Notes: a model not told the origin generated them from the letters alone. 11,089 nucleotides of DNA from Entrophospora sp. SA101 (GCA_958430865.1 CAUDNR010004125.1:56015-67103), one strand, 5' to 3'; positions 1-8,054 are shown, numbered from the stretch's first letter. Translations and numbers: made by a program.

Positions 1-567
1 TGCGTTCATTTTTTCAATAAATCTTTGTGATTTCCACATGTACAATTTGTATTCTCTATTGTGATTCTCACATTCATACGTGAATTCTATTCAATCATTA
101 AGCATTTTTTTTTCTTTCTTCATCATGACTAGCAGCAGACTTTTCTTCAAGATTTCTAATAAATAAATGTAGATAAATGAATAAATCTGTTTTAATCAAT
201 TAATTAAATTAAATGTTATATAATTACTTAATTGTTTTTTTATAATGACACATATTGCAGTATCTTGCATAAAACTGCCAATATATTGTAGTCATTTTAA
301 TTGCACCATAAACCATGCAGGATTGAGGTGAAGCAATGAAGAATCTAATATATTGTAGTTCATTCCAGCTTGGTGGTGGAGGTTGTTTCAATCCTTTAAT
401 CTTGATTTTTTCCAAATTTGTTGGGTTGCATTACATGTATCCATTAAGATAAAATGGAATCTTGAACACGTTTGCGCCAGTGACAACAAATTGGATGGTG
501 GTAAATCTTCACAAATTTGGACAAAGATATCAACTGGTATGTTTGCAAAAAACGCAAACTCTTTCCT
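1..567 (-). pseudogene. F-box protein gene relic (5' part, frameshifted, runs off left edge)
   Basis: F-box proteins bind SKP1 and bring substrates to SCF ubiquitin ligases. Reading the minus strand from 567 to 391 gives 59 open codons with a clear F-box: IPVDIFVQICEDLPPSNLL, then SLAQTCSRFHFIL, then TQQIWKKSRL. A TGA (388-390) ends this frame. The sequence resumes in another frame (about 403-227) with a Pro-rich stretch and IYWQFYARYCNMCHYKKTIK, which fits the region that follows the F-box in large glomeromycotan F-box families. After a TAA (224-226), a third stretch (157-98) reads RNLEEKSAASHDEERKK, and a fourth (about 90-1) reads YKLYMWKSQRFIEKMNA to the edge. There is no in-frame ATG: an upstream TGA at 568-570 closes the frame. 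At least one frameshift and several stops make it a pseudogene. Membership in the F-box family is seen in sequence; the fungal lineage is inference. Confidence 0.72.
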
Positions 568-569
568 TC

Positions 570-1264
570 AATACTATATTTTTGTGGTAAAAAAAATGAG
601 AATTCCTAATATAATAATATAACTAGAGTAACGACGAGTGGCGACCACCACCACCACCATCCTTAAAACACTTACCCATTTTCCTTGGCATTTTTTTTAA
701 TGTCTTCGTTTATTAATGTTTCTTGTTAACATTTTTTATTAAAAAAAAGGTTTGTAATTTGATTGACGTGTTACACATTAATTACTTATCTATTGGATTT
801 TTTTTGGGAGGACAGACGCGAATTGATTTTTTTTTTTTGGAAAAAACAATTTATTTTTTGACAAAGTCCAAGGTGACAAAATGTGAGTGTTGTTGTTTGG
901 TTTGGTTTGGATCTCCTAAAGAAAATGTGTTAATAACTAACCAGAGATACTTTTTTTTATTTGTATTGATATTTAGTTTATAAATATTTTAATTGGAATC
1001 AAAACCTTGCTGGGTAATTATAAGATTCTTATCAAGATGATAATAAATGATTGGTAATTTGCTTTGCGTAATCGTAATAATAGTATTATTATTAATATAT
1101 AATCACAAGAAGATGTCAAGGAAATGCACTGTTGAAAAAGAAACAATTCAAATATGAAACATTTTGATATGCAATGTTTGATTATCGGAAATTTTATAGA
1201 TGTTGAAGCACACACACTACCTTGAACACATACAGTCATTCTCATCTTCCTTGTGTACACAAGG
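570..1264. other. A/T-rich non-coding stretch
   Basis: No gene is supported here. It holds long A and T homopolymers, a short CAC-type triplet run at 641-660, and a GTTTG-type run near 895-910. Short open frames on both strands are dominated by homopolymer-encoded Phe, Lys and Ile and have no recognisable domain. It lies upstream of the F-box relic on its strand and may include its decayed promoter. Confidence 0.5.
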
Positions 1265-1430
1265 CTAATTTGACTTCATCCCCGAAGATACAACGATGTC
1301 TCCGATACCAGGGGGAGCACGGCCCTGGAGTTTACTGAGACTTCATCAATCTTCAATGACACCTTCACTAATCTTCCATCACAGCACCCAGACCAGAGAA
1401 GGCTGCTGGCATGCTAGCCGAAAAGTTGCC
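1265..1430. other. GC-rich island, probably transposon-derived
   Basis: About 165 bp of roughly balanced base composition sits in DNA that is otherwise about 75-80% A+T. It contains a perfect 6-bp hairpin (CCAGGG at 1308-1313, CCCTGG at 1323-1328), a near-palindrome GCTGGCATGCTAGC (1405-1418), and a direct repeat GACTTCATC (1272-1280 and 1339-1347). No frame gives a recognisable protein and no tRNA A/B boxes are visible. The composition contrast suggests an inserted mobile fragment or a relic of a coding exon; I cannot tell which. Confidence 0.4.
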
Positions 1431-1435
1431 TGAAA

Positions 1436-1515
1436 TAAAACGAATAATTTAAATAATTAATTAATAATTCAAATAAAAGCAAATAAAGTAAATAAAGCAA
1501 ATAAAGAATTTGTAT
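1436..1515. repeat. Degenerate AAATAAAGC short tandem repeat
   Basis: Iterations of CAAATAAAG-like units, most regular at 1474-1507, embedded in AAT/TAAT low-complexity sequence. Likely replication-slippage DNA at the edge of the GC-rich island. Confidence 0.5.
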
Positions 1516-1630
1516 TAATACTAATATTAAAAATGTGTAATTGGAAAATGGCCTATTTCCAAAATTTTTATTGGACATTCTAAATTTTATCAGAATGCCT
1601 GGAATTTTATAATAGGATTTTGCTTCATCA

Positions 1631-1676
1631 ACTTATTTGATGCTAATACCCTTGATGTGTAATCAATCAAATAAGT
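1631..1676. repeat. 11-bp perfect inverted repeat
   Basis: ACTTATTTGAT (1631-1641) and its exact reverse complement ATCAAATAAGT (1666-1676) are separated by 24 nt. It could fold as a stem-loop or be a remnant of a small element. No associated gene is visible. Confidence 0.5.
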
Positions 1677-1749
1677 CATTGGTTATTTAGTCATCTACAT
1701 TCATTTATTGAAATTGGATTGGTCAATTCTTTGATGCAAAAGAATAATT

Positions 1750-1975
1750 GTATGTTTTAGGATATATAAAGTAAGAAAATAAGTATGTTTTAGGAATTAT
1801 TAAAATTCAGAGGCATATTTTAAGTATATAATTAGGATATCTACATTCCTATTACTGTAAAAAATAAGAATGTTTTAATTGTAAAATAAGTATATTCATA
1901 CATATTTTGCAAATAATTAGTGGATCATCTTTTTTAAGTATGTTTTGTAAAAAATAAGTAGGAAATAAGTATCTA
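1750..1975. repeat. Scattered AATAAGTATGTTTTAG-like words
   Basis: Variants of the word AAGTATGTTTTAG recur around 1751-1760, 1782-1795, 1868-1892 and 1936-1960, mixed with AAAAATAAG. Spacing is irregular, so this is a decayed or interspersed repeat rather than a clean tandem array. The rest of 1677-2000 holds nothing I can identify. Confidence 0.35.
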
Positions 1976-1999
1976 AACTTTTTGTAGGGAAATAGAATT

Positions 2000-2416
2000 G
2001 TGATCATGTTATATTTATTTGGCAGTCATTTTGTAGCGAAAAAATTTAATCTTGTAGCTTTCAATGTCATACCTGCGCCAACTGCAAAAGAATTTCGATC
2101 AATGTGATGAATTTATTGACCATTTTACAAATACTTGTGTTGGCATTCTGTTCTTGGTAAAAATGTCTGAATTATTGATAGTACAGTGATTTCATCTTTA
2201 CATATTGGTATTGCTTTACAAGTCCTGAAAAAATGACCCAACGAATGACAATAATAGTTCAGTCAATTTTTTCTCACACATTCCAAAAAATTCAGTTTAA
2301 CAAAGTCCAGAAACAAAAACAATTTGCGACCTGCAATTGAAATTAATAGCTATAGAGATAGAAATAGAAAAATAGAAATAATAGATCTTAAGAATAGTGA
2401 TATGAAAAATCCTTAA
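2000..2416 (+). pseudogene. Subtilase (S8) pseudogene fragment 1
   Basis: A decayed, internally deleted copy of the protease gene at 6717-8045, in the same orientation. From about 2021 it reads GSHFVAKKFNLVAFNV, matching residues 242-258 of the intact protein (SSFGVAKKVNLIAVKV), and the nucleotides match closely (GTAGCGAAAAAA at 2033-2044). It then jumps to sequence matching residue 349 onward: the TTGTGTTGGCATT stretch near 2134 aligns with the 'CVDI' region. The serine region (2180-2203) reads STVISSLH where an active enzyme has GTS; the Ser codon position is GTG (2186-2188). The sequence continues similar to 8900-9228 through an Asn/Lys/Arg-rich tail ending at TAA 2414-2416. Frameshifts, stops and loss of Asp, His and Asn regions exclude function. 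Confidence 0.75.
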
Positions 2417-2425
2417 CCGGTTAAG
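2412..2425. repeat. 14-bp perfect palindrome CTTAACCGGTTAAG
   Basis: A perfect palindrome that is more GC-rich than its surroundings, at the 3' end of the subtilase relic. It is absent at the equivalent point of the second relic (about 9228). Confidence 0.6.
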
Positions 2426-3279
2426 AATTTGAGGAAAATTTGTTAGAATTTCCTTCAAAATAATATATTATGGATGTTGTTTTATTTTTTATTTTTTATT
2501 TTTTTTTTGTGAATGCATTTCTAGCTGAAGAAAACAACCTCTCAGATGGAACTGAAGTCGCCAAATAGCCCCCAGCTTGTACTTATAGGTTTAAGTAAAA
2601 GTCAATTTCATATTTTGTGTTAATATCAATTGTTTGATATCGAAAGAAGTATTTTTTTAATCGTTATTTTCCTTGGTTATTTTTATCAATTATTCATCAA
2701 TTTTTTGATTTATATTATGAAGTTGTTTTATAATAAAGCAAGAAACCAAAAAGGGCTCAATAACTATTTAAAAATAAAATCGTTCTTTATCAATAAGTGA
2801 TGCAATTAATTAAATTTTCATAAAAGATCAATTATAAAACCAACTATAAATATCAGACCAATTTCAGATAGTAAAACCTTTGTTTTGCTCTCAAAAAATA
2901 CAAGGGTATTCATATATGTTTTTTGTCTTTCAGTTCCGTTATCTTTTTCCTAATACATTATAATTATTGGTTGAGCATTTTTCTTTAAAAAGTTTTTGAT
3001 TTGAATTTTCTCCTTTGTAATTGGCAAAAAAAACCAAAAAAACAAAGTGATAGGTGTAATTCACTGATGCGTAATTTACAGGACCTGATGGCAAATATTT
3101 GAAGGTTGTACGATTTCTAATAATTTTGGAGAAAAAAAGTTTAGGAACAAATATAAGGGTTTTTGAGCTACTAATGATTCTAATGATTTTCTTTGATTGT
3201 TTTTTAAATTAATCGACAATTCATTTTTTAGTAATAATTCAATTAATATTAATGCAATAAATTCAATTGAAAATTGGAT
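2426..3279. other. A/T-rich non-coding stretch with two weak exon-like islands
   Basis: No gene is supported. A long T-rich tract (2478-2508) runs into a TTTCTAG (2518-2524) and a short open stretch reading ENNLSDGTEVAK before TAG, which looks like a terminal exon with a 3' splice site. A second island at 3075-3209 is open for 45 codons after a stop and begins with TGPDGKYLKVV following TTTACAG. Both may be decayed exons of lost genes or chance. The remainder is low-complexity A/T. Confidence 0.3.
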
Positions 3280-4234
3280 ATATGGGGGAACGCTCTATAT
3301 AGGAAAACCAGGTTTATTAATATAAAAAAATTTTTTTTTGTGTAAACAACTAATTAAATTTGTTACACATATTAATATACGAAGTACGTATTCATCTTTA
3401 AAATTTAATTGATGATTTATTTACATTAATTTTATGATTCCTGAGCATACAAAATTCATCTGTGATGCAAATTTTGGATATATTAAAAGTAAATACAAAA
3501 ATAGAATTATAAATATAGTTGATGATGTTGAAAAGGTGATAAATGATTCAGCGGAATGTAATAAGCCTGTTAGATATAATAATGGCTTGAATTGGAGCTG
3601 GTATAATTTTACATTGTTATTTGAAGGGCATTTCTGAAGTCTTCCAAATATAACAAAATATTATCAGTAGTTTACCAAATGATATTGGAAAAGTTTATGT
3701 TTCCAAAAAATCAGGTGGCACAGAAACTTCTTTTAAACTTTTAAAAAATGATGATTTTGATAAAAATAATCAATTAACCTACTTGAGATTGCTCCATTAA
3801 CAAAAAGATAGGAAAATTTATTGTTATCAGCATTTAGACCCAAACTTTAGAGATATACTTTGCCCCAATCTTAATTAATTTTACGTAATAAAATAATTTT
3901 TAAACAATTAAATACTTTATTAGATACTCAAAATGGTAAATTAATACTAATGACAAGCGTAATAAAAATTATGAATTAGTAACACTCTATGGGGTCTCCG
4001 TGACCATTAAATTTATTAAATTAATTATGAAATGTGCAGTATGTATATTATTGCTTTTTTTAAATTTTGATTTTTAAATTCGATTCAAATAAAATTTTGG
4101 TTACCCCCAAGAATTTATTTTTGTACCAAGTAAACCACATCTAATTTTTTCACAAATTATAATGTTATAGTTTAATATTATGCAAAAAAAATTTTTGACC
4201 AAAAGTCTCGATTTTCCTAGAACGCCCTCCATAT
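3280..4234. mobile_element. Degraded DNA transposon with imperfect terminal inverted repeats
   Basis: The left end (ATATGGGGGAACGCTCTA, from 3280) matches the reverse complement of the right end (ATATGGAGGGCGTTCTA, from 4234). The similarity continues inward through TAGGAAAAYC and an A-run/T-run, so the inverted repeats extend about 50 bp with indels. Between them lies only the C-terminal part of a transposon protein (3434-3876), so the copy is internally deleted and non-autonomous. I see no convincing target-site duplication at the boundaries. The inverted ends and the protein remnant support each other. Confidence 0.6.
3434..3876 (+). pseudogene. 'HTKF'-motif transposon protein remnant (DUF7869-like), broken
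   Basis: The first open part (3434-3637) begins MIPEHTKFICDANFGYIKSK. The motif P-x-H-T-K-F followed by F-G-x-x-K resembles the C-terminal half of a large repeat-encoded protein common in glomeromycotan and animal genomes, which I associate with DUF7869 from memory. After the TGA (3635-3637) the same frame still reads SLPNITKYYQ. From 3681 another frame reads GKVYVSKKSGGTETSFKLL and, past a further stop, PNFRDILCPNLN, in the order expected for that family. The usual protein has several hundred residues upstream; here the inverted-repeat end lies only about 100 bp before the start, so most of the gene is deleted. Function in the family is unknown to me; this copy is dead. Confidence 0.62.
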
Positions 4235-4380
4235 TTGTTATACAAAATATGTACAAGTCAAAAATTTTTAATATAATACAGAATTTGGGTTGTACTAGTT
4301 TTCCATTTTCTTTTCAATGATTTAAATACTTTAAATTCTTTATATCTAATTGACTTTATTATGAATCATTGGAAAAATGG

Positions 4381-4740
4381 TCTTGCTTTGTTTTATTGTT
4401 TTATTTTAGAAACTTGGAAAAATACATAATTTGTTACTCGCAAAAATTTGGACAAATAATCTATCGAATGCTTGTTTACTGATTTATTTTAAAAACTTGG
4501 AAAAGGTTGCTATTCGCAAACATTTGGACAACTATCAATTGTTTGTTTATTGATTTATTTTTAGAAACTTGGAAAAGGTTGTTTCTCGCAAAAATTTGGA
4601 CAAATAACCTATCAATTGTTTGTTTAATTGTTTATTTTAGAAATTTGGAAAAATTTGTTACTCGCAAACATTTGGACAAATAACCTATCAACTGTTTGTA
4701 TTGGTTTTATTTAGAAAATTTGTTACTCGTAAATCTTTGT
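4381..4740. repeat. Minisatellite, about 4.5 units of 72-83 bp
   Basis: Each unit contains AACTTGGAAAA, then a variant of TTGTTACTCGCAAAAATT, then TGGACAAATAACCTATCAA and a TTGTTTGTTTATTGATTTAT spacer. The AACTTGG anchor recurs at 4411, 4494, 4566 and (as AATTTGG) 4642; a truncated fifth unit ends near 4740. Units differ by small indels and substitutions, so it is an old array. No coding potential. Confidence 0.85.
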
Positions 4741-5101
4741 TGCTTTAAAATAATCTATTTGATTATTATTTTATCAATTTTGGTAATTTGTGTAAATTTC
4801 ATAATTTATATGTACGTGAATCCTCTGTGATATCTTTTTGACAGGTTTTGAATTAGCATCTTTCGAAACTCATAAATTCCTTTTTTTAATCCCTCGACTT
4901 TTGGAATGAAGGAGGTTTTTTATCAATTTTACCATGAGATAATTTTTTCAGAATCAGAAGAAACAGATTTGGAATCAGACTCACTTTCTATAAGAAACAA
5001 TGCCTTTGTGGCAGGTTTCTCTTGTATCTTTTACCTTTTGAAGTAGATGAGTTTTCAAATTGGGGCTTTTCATCTTTTTCAGGAAATCTCACATAATTTG
5101 T

Positions 5102-5109
5102 GGTGTAAT
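5102..5109. repeat. Target-site duplication, left copy (GGTGTAAT)
   Basis: Immediately precedes the hAT-type element; identical to 5331-5338. Confidence 0.88.
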
Positions 5110-5330
5110 TAGTGATGTGCCGCGCATAGTATGTTACGCATAAGGGTTTAGCTATGTTTTTTATAAACATTAATTTTTTAATAAAACATTTCCAAGAAAC
5201 AATTAAATATGCCATTCACTTTTTTATTATTATGTACGCATTTATGACATTTCCCTCCATATGATATACATTATGCGCACTATGCGCGAAAAAAAAAAAT
5301 TTCAGGGTTACTATGAATGGCACATCTCTA
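5110..5330. mobile_element. hAT-type non-autonomous element (MITE), 221 bp
   Basis: The ends are TAGTGATGTGCC (5110-5121) and, reverse-complemented, TAGAGATGTGCC (5330-5319), with a further shared CATAGTA a few bases inward. The element is flanked by a perfect 8-bp direct repeat GGTGTAAT (5102-5109 and 5331-5338). An 8-bp target duplication with TAG-starting inverted ends is the hallmark of the hAT superfamily. Subterminal CGCGCATAGT (5121-5130) is repeated inverted at 5279-5288, and several ATGCGC/GCGCAT words lie between; such subterminal repeats are typical transposase-binding sites. It has no transposase, so movement would need an enzyme supplied elsewhere. Confidence 0.88.
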
Positions 5331-5338
5331 GGTGTAAT
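5331..5338. repeat. Target-site duplication, right copy (GGTGTAAT)
   Basis: Immediately follows the hAT-type element; identical to 5102-5109. Confidence 0.88.
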
Positions 5339-5987
5339 TCATTGCAACCAATGTTGTACACGGGACATGGCATCTATTTGAATCTAGACCTACCACAAAA
5401 TCTCATATAACTTTACAAACTAGCCATTTTTCCTTATGCATATAATCTAGGTCCTGGCCAAACTGTCTCTCATATTGAAATTTTAATGTCCCATTCAGCC
5501 TCTAAGCTTATTTAAATACCTAATTAATAAAAATAAGCAAATTTAATTTTGCAATTCCATTTTCCACTCATGTATATCAATTATGAATTTGTAACATATC
5601 GATCTCCACACATTGTTGTTAATTGATATGTTTTTATCAAGCCACGATTTTAATGGACTGATCCGATTATTTGTTTATTTGATTGGTTCAATGCTAGCAA
5701 TGCCAAGTATTAGACTTTGCTTAATTAAAAAATTAGTTATTGCGTGTGTGATAATAGAAAAATCAGAATGGTTGCAGAGTTAAAATAATGGCACGTATCC
5801 TCGATCATTCGGTCATCTTTGACACATTCATCGTATGTTTCTGATGCATTCAATAACTGATTTATTATATGTCAGAATATGAAACATTCCAGATGGAAAT
5901 TTAGCGTTGTATATTTGTGTATTTTTAATAATGTGTAACATACCTTTAATTTTTGTAAAAATATCCCACATATCTTTAATTAGAAAT

Positions 5988-6219
5988 GCGTAAATAATAA
6001 TAATAAAAATAATAATAATAAATAAACAATAGTTATTTATGTTAATTGGTGTATTGATAAATTATTCAAATTAATTCATTGAGTCGCTTGAATATTAAAA
6101 ATATTTTTTTTAAATCATAAAATATTTCCATTATTTATAAATAATTCTTAACGTGTGCGCATCTACAAAAGTGCGCTTCTTTTTTTTTAAATTGGTTTTT
6201 CCTCCTCTTCTCATAATCT
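5988..6219. repeat. AAT microsatellite and A/T-rich spacer
   Basis: An (AAT)n run interrupted by AAAAAT lies at 5993-6024, followed by low-complexity A/T. A repeated GTGCGC (near 6156 and 6171) is the only GC-rich spot. No gene seen. Confidence 0.6.
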
Positions 6220-6370
6220 ATCAATTTATCATCTATCCATCCATCAATCTCACCATTGATTCTTTTTCTGTTGCCAATTCTTTACTTCCCCTCAGGAATT
6301 GGCTGTCTACTTTACCTCATTTATTCCACTAATTCACTCGTTCATTCTCAAACCATTGTCACTACATTAT
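6220..6370 (+). promoter_or_regulatory. Pyrimidine-rich promoter-like module, distal copy
   Basis: A C/T-rich stretch with CTCACC, CCTCAGGAATTGGCTGTCTA (6290-6309) and TCATT-rich sequence. It parallels, in the same order, the block just upstream of the protease gene (6540-6660), 334 bp downstream. It has no gene directly after it, so it is a duplicated or leftover promoter, or a distal regulatory copy. A TATATAAA lies further downstream at 6485-6492. Confidence 0.45.
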
Positions 6371-6539
6371 CTTTAATTTTATTTGTTCAATAAAAAATAC
6401 AATGCACCAAAGATATTGTTGTAAATCCGTTACTAAATTTAACAACACCAATATATTAATGTTACACAAATTATGTGTGCATTTTATATAAATATGGGTT
6501 ACCTTTTTTTAATGAATTTCTTTTCTATCGATTTTTTAT

Positions 6540-6716
6540 CCTTTCTCTCTTCTCCTAAATCATCCATTCGTCTTCATTAACACGCATCTCACCCCATTCT
6601 TTTCACTATACACAATTTCTTCGCCTCAGTAATTGGGTGTCCACTTCATTCTTTTTCACTTTATAAATCAATCATAATAGACTTATTCTAAAGAAAAACA
6701 AATAATCATAATCAAA
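6540..6716 (+). promoter_or_regulatory. Proximal promoter and short leader of the subtilase gene
   Basis: A pyrimidine-rich tract carries CATCTCACCCCATTC and CCTCAGTAATTGGGTGTCCA (6624-6643). It is followed by TATAAA at 6662-6667, 50 bp before the start codon, which predicts a leader of roughly 20 nt if transcription starts about 30 bp downstream of the TATA box. The start context is CAAAATGA with A at -3, favourable for eukaryotic initiation. Module function is inferred from position and from its duplication at 6220-6370 and near 8320. Confidence 0.55.
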
Positions 6717-8045
6717 ATGATTGCTTCTAAAATTTGTTCAATTACCATTGCATTGTATTTGGTTTCATGCTTGTTTTCGGCTGTTTTAGTCGATTCGGCT
6801 AAAGTCAAGTGTGATAAAAAAGCTTTAAAGAAAGAATTCAATATAGATAAACAAGAATTTGTGGTCTTGCTTGAACATAATAAAGGATCAACCTCTGCCG
6901 CTTCCGATGATTCAGAAAATACGGCAATCCTTAAACAACATTTGAATTTTTTTAAAGACTGCTTGGACATAGATCCTAAACCACTTTTAGATAAAAATGA
7001 TGGGAAAATTTCCACAAAGAAAACTTCACCGGATACAGTATTGCATTTTTCTGGTGGCAACCTTTTTGGTTATATTGGTTTTTTTAATCCTCGATTAATT
7101 GAACAACAAATCAAATCATTACCTAATATTAAATTAGTTGAAAAGGTAACAGAAGTTAAAGCCTTCGCTCCTGTACAAAATAATGGTGGTAGTACAACCG
7201 TTAGTACTTCATTTTATGACTTGGATCGTATAGATCAAAGAGATAATAAATTAAATGGAAAATACACTTTTCCTAGTTCAGCTGGTGGAAATGTAAATGT
7301 CTACGTGGTTGACACTGGCATAAATTCAAAAAGTAAAACGGAATTTGGCGATCGTGTCAGATTTGGTTTTTTTTGTTCTAAATGTGCTCCAATAGATGAT
7401 AATGGCCATGGCTCAGCAGTTGCAAGTGTTATTGGTGGTAGCAGTTTCGGTGTAGCGAAAAAAGTTAATCTTATAGCTGTCAAAGTGCTTACTGCATCAG
7501 GAACAGGAACTAGTAGTGATGTTATTGCCGGTTTATTATTTGTATTAAATGAACATAGAGCAAACAGGAATAAAAATACAGTTGTTAATATGTCATTGGG
7601 TGGCGGATTTTCTCAAGCATTAAACAATGCAGTTCAAACTCTCACAGATGCAGGTATACATGTTATCGTAGCTGCCGGAAATGATGCAATTAATGCTTGT
7701 AAGGTCTCACCTGCAAGTACACCATCAGCAATTACAGTGTGCGCAACTGAAAAGACAAGTGATTCAATTACTAATTTCTCAAATTTTGGATCTTGCGTTG
7801 ACATTTGTGCTCCCGGTAGAAATGTTCCTTCACTTTTCCTTGGCACCATACCTAGAGAATTATCTGGTACAAGCCTCTCATCTCCGCTAGTTGCGGGTGC
7901 TGTTGCTTTAAAAATCAGTGCTTTTGGTAATCTTAGTCCTTCAAAAATGGCCGCTAAATTATTTTCAGATAGTACCAAAAATATTATTACAGGATTACCA
8001 GCTGGCACACCAAATAGATTCTTATTTGTTTCTCAAAAAATATGA
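6717..8045 (+). CDS. Secreted subtilisin-like serine protease (S8, proteinase K-like)
   Basis: A single-exon gene of 442 aa encoding an extracellular serine endopeptidase of family S8. Residues 1-28 form a signal peptide with a hydrophobic core ending near VDSA. Residues about 45-152 resemble the I9 inhibitor propeptide (EFVVLLEHN, FGYIGFFNPRLIEQ, LPNIKLVEKV). The catalytic domain follows: Asp199 in VYVVDTGI, His231 in DDNGHGS, substrate-binding NMSLGGG (291-297), oxyanion Asn322 in AAGN, and Ser386 in SGTSLSSP. So the catalytic triad is complete. Length fits a prepro-protease without a C-terminal extension. Odd points: the usual His of GHGTH is replaced (GHGSA), the conserved Pro-His after the serine is Pro-Leu (391), and DI(F/Y)APG is DICAPG. 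Cysteines at 220, 223, 328, 342, 360 and 364 could form disulfides. Two dead copies flank it. Likely roles are nutrient acquisition or host-interface proteolysis; that is inference. Confidence 0.95.
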   Translation: MIASKICSITIALYLVSCLFSAVLVDSAKVKCDKKALKKEFNIDKQEFVVLLEHNKGSTSAASDDSENTAILKQHLNFFKDCLDIDPKPLLDKNDGKISTKKTSPDTVLHFSGGNLFGYIGFFNPRLIEQQIKSLPNIKLVEKVTEVKAFAPVQNNGGSTTVSTSFYDLDRIDQRDNKLNGKYTFPSSAGGNVNVYVVDTGINSKSKTEFGDRVRFGFFCSKCAPIDDNGHGSAVASVIGGSSFGVAKKVNLIAVKVLTASGTGTSSDVIAGLLFVLNEHRANRNKNTVVNMSLGGGFSQALNNAVQTLTDAGIHVIVAAGNDAINACKVSPASTPSAITVCATEKTSDSITNFSNFGSCVDICAPGRNVPSLFLGTIPRELSGTSLSSPLVAGAVALKISAFGNLSPSKMAAKLFSDSTKNIITGLPAGTPNRFLFVSQKI

Positions 8046-8054
8046 TTAAGTGTA

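Larger units (their letters stand above)
4929..5987 (-). pseudogene. Unrecognised protein-coding gene relic, multi-frame, interrupted by a hAT element
   Basis: I do not recognise the family. Successive minus-strand segments read like one decayed protein. Segment A (5971-5828, ATG to TGA, 47 aa) begins MWDIFTKIKGMLHIIKNTQI. Segment B (5871-5737) contains YDECVKDDRMIEDTCHYFN. Segment C (5674-5543) contains SPLKSWLDKNISINNNVWR and ends at TAA. Segment D (5501-4988) contains FQYERQFGQDLDYMHKEKWL, one internal TGA (5403-5405) and YVRFPEKDEKPQFENSSTSK. A shifted tail to 4929 reads ESESDSKSVSSDSEKI, an acidic Ser-rich end. Segment D is split by the element at 5110-5330; removing it plus one 8-bp duplication leaves 285 nt, exactly 95 codons. 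A CTTAG before segment D (5513-5502) could be an old 3' splice site. The mixed, non-low-complexity composition argues for real ancestry. Dead, unless several introns rescue it. Confidence 0.5.

Noticed and set aside
670..691. Minus-strand ATG CCA AGG AAA ATG G followed by GTAAGT, resembling a short first exon with a splice donor for the F-box gene
   Set aside because: No acceptor between it and the F-box gives the correct phase without meeting the TGA at 568-570; kept only as a curiosity.
723..1260. Open frames on the plus strand (723-983) and minus strand (1018-1260)
   Set aside because: Built from homopolymers and A/T runs, with no recognisable domain or plausible promoter and start context.
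5680..5706. GGTTCAATGC resembling a tRNA T-arm
   Set aside because: No matching acceptor stem, A box or cloverleaf around it. A GTTCGATAC at 10369-10377 was rejected for the same reason.
6683..7060. 125-codon minus-strand open frame over the 5' part of the subtilase
   Set aside because: It lies antisense to a clear protein-coding gene, has no domain, and is explained by codon bias of the sense strand. The same applies to 7301-7483 and 7634-8008 on the minus strand and 7681-7890 in another plus frame.
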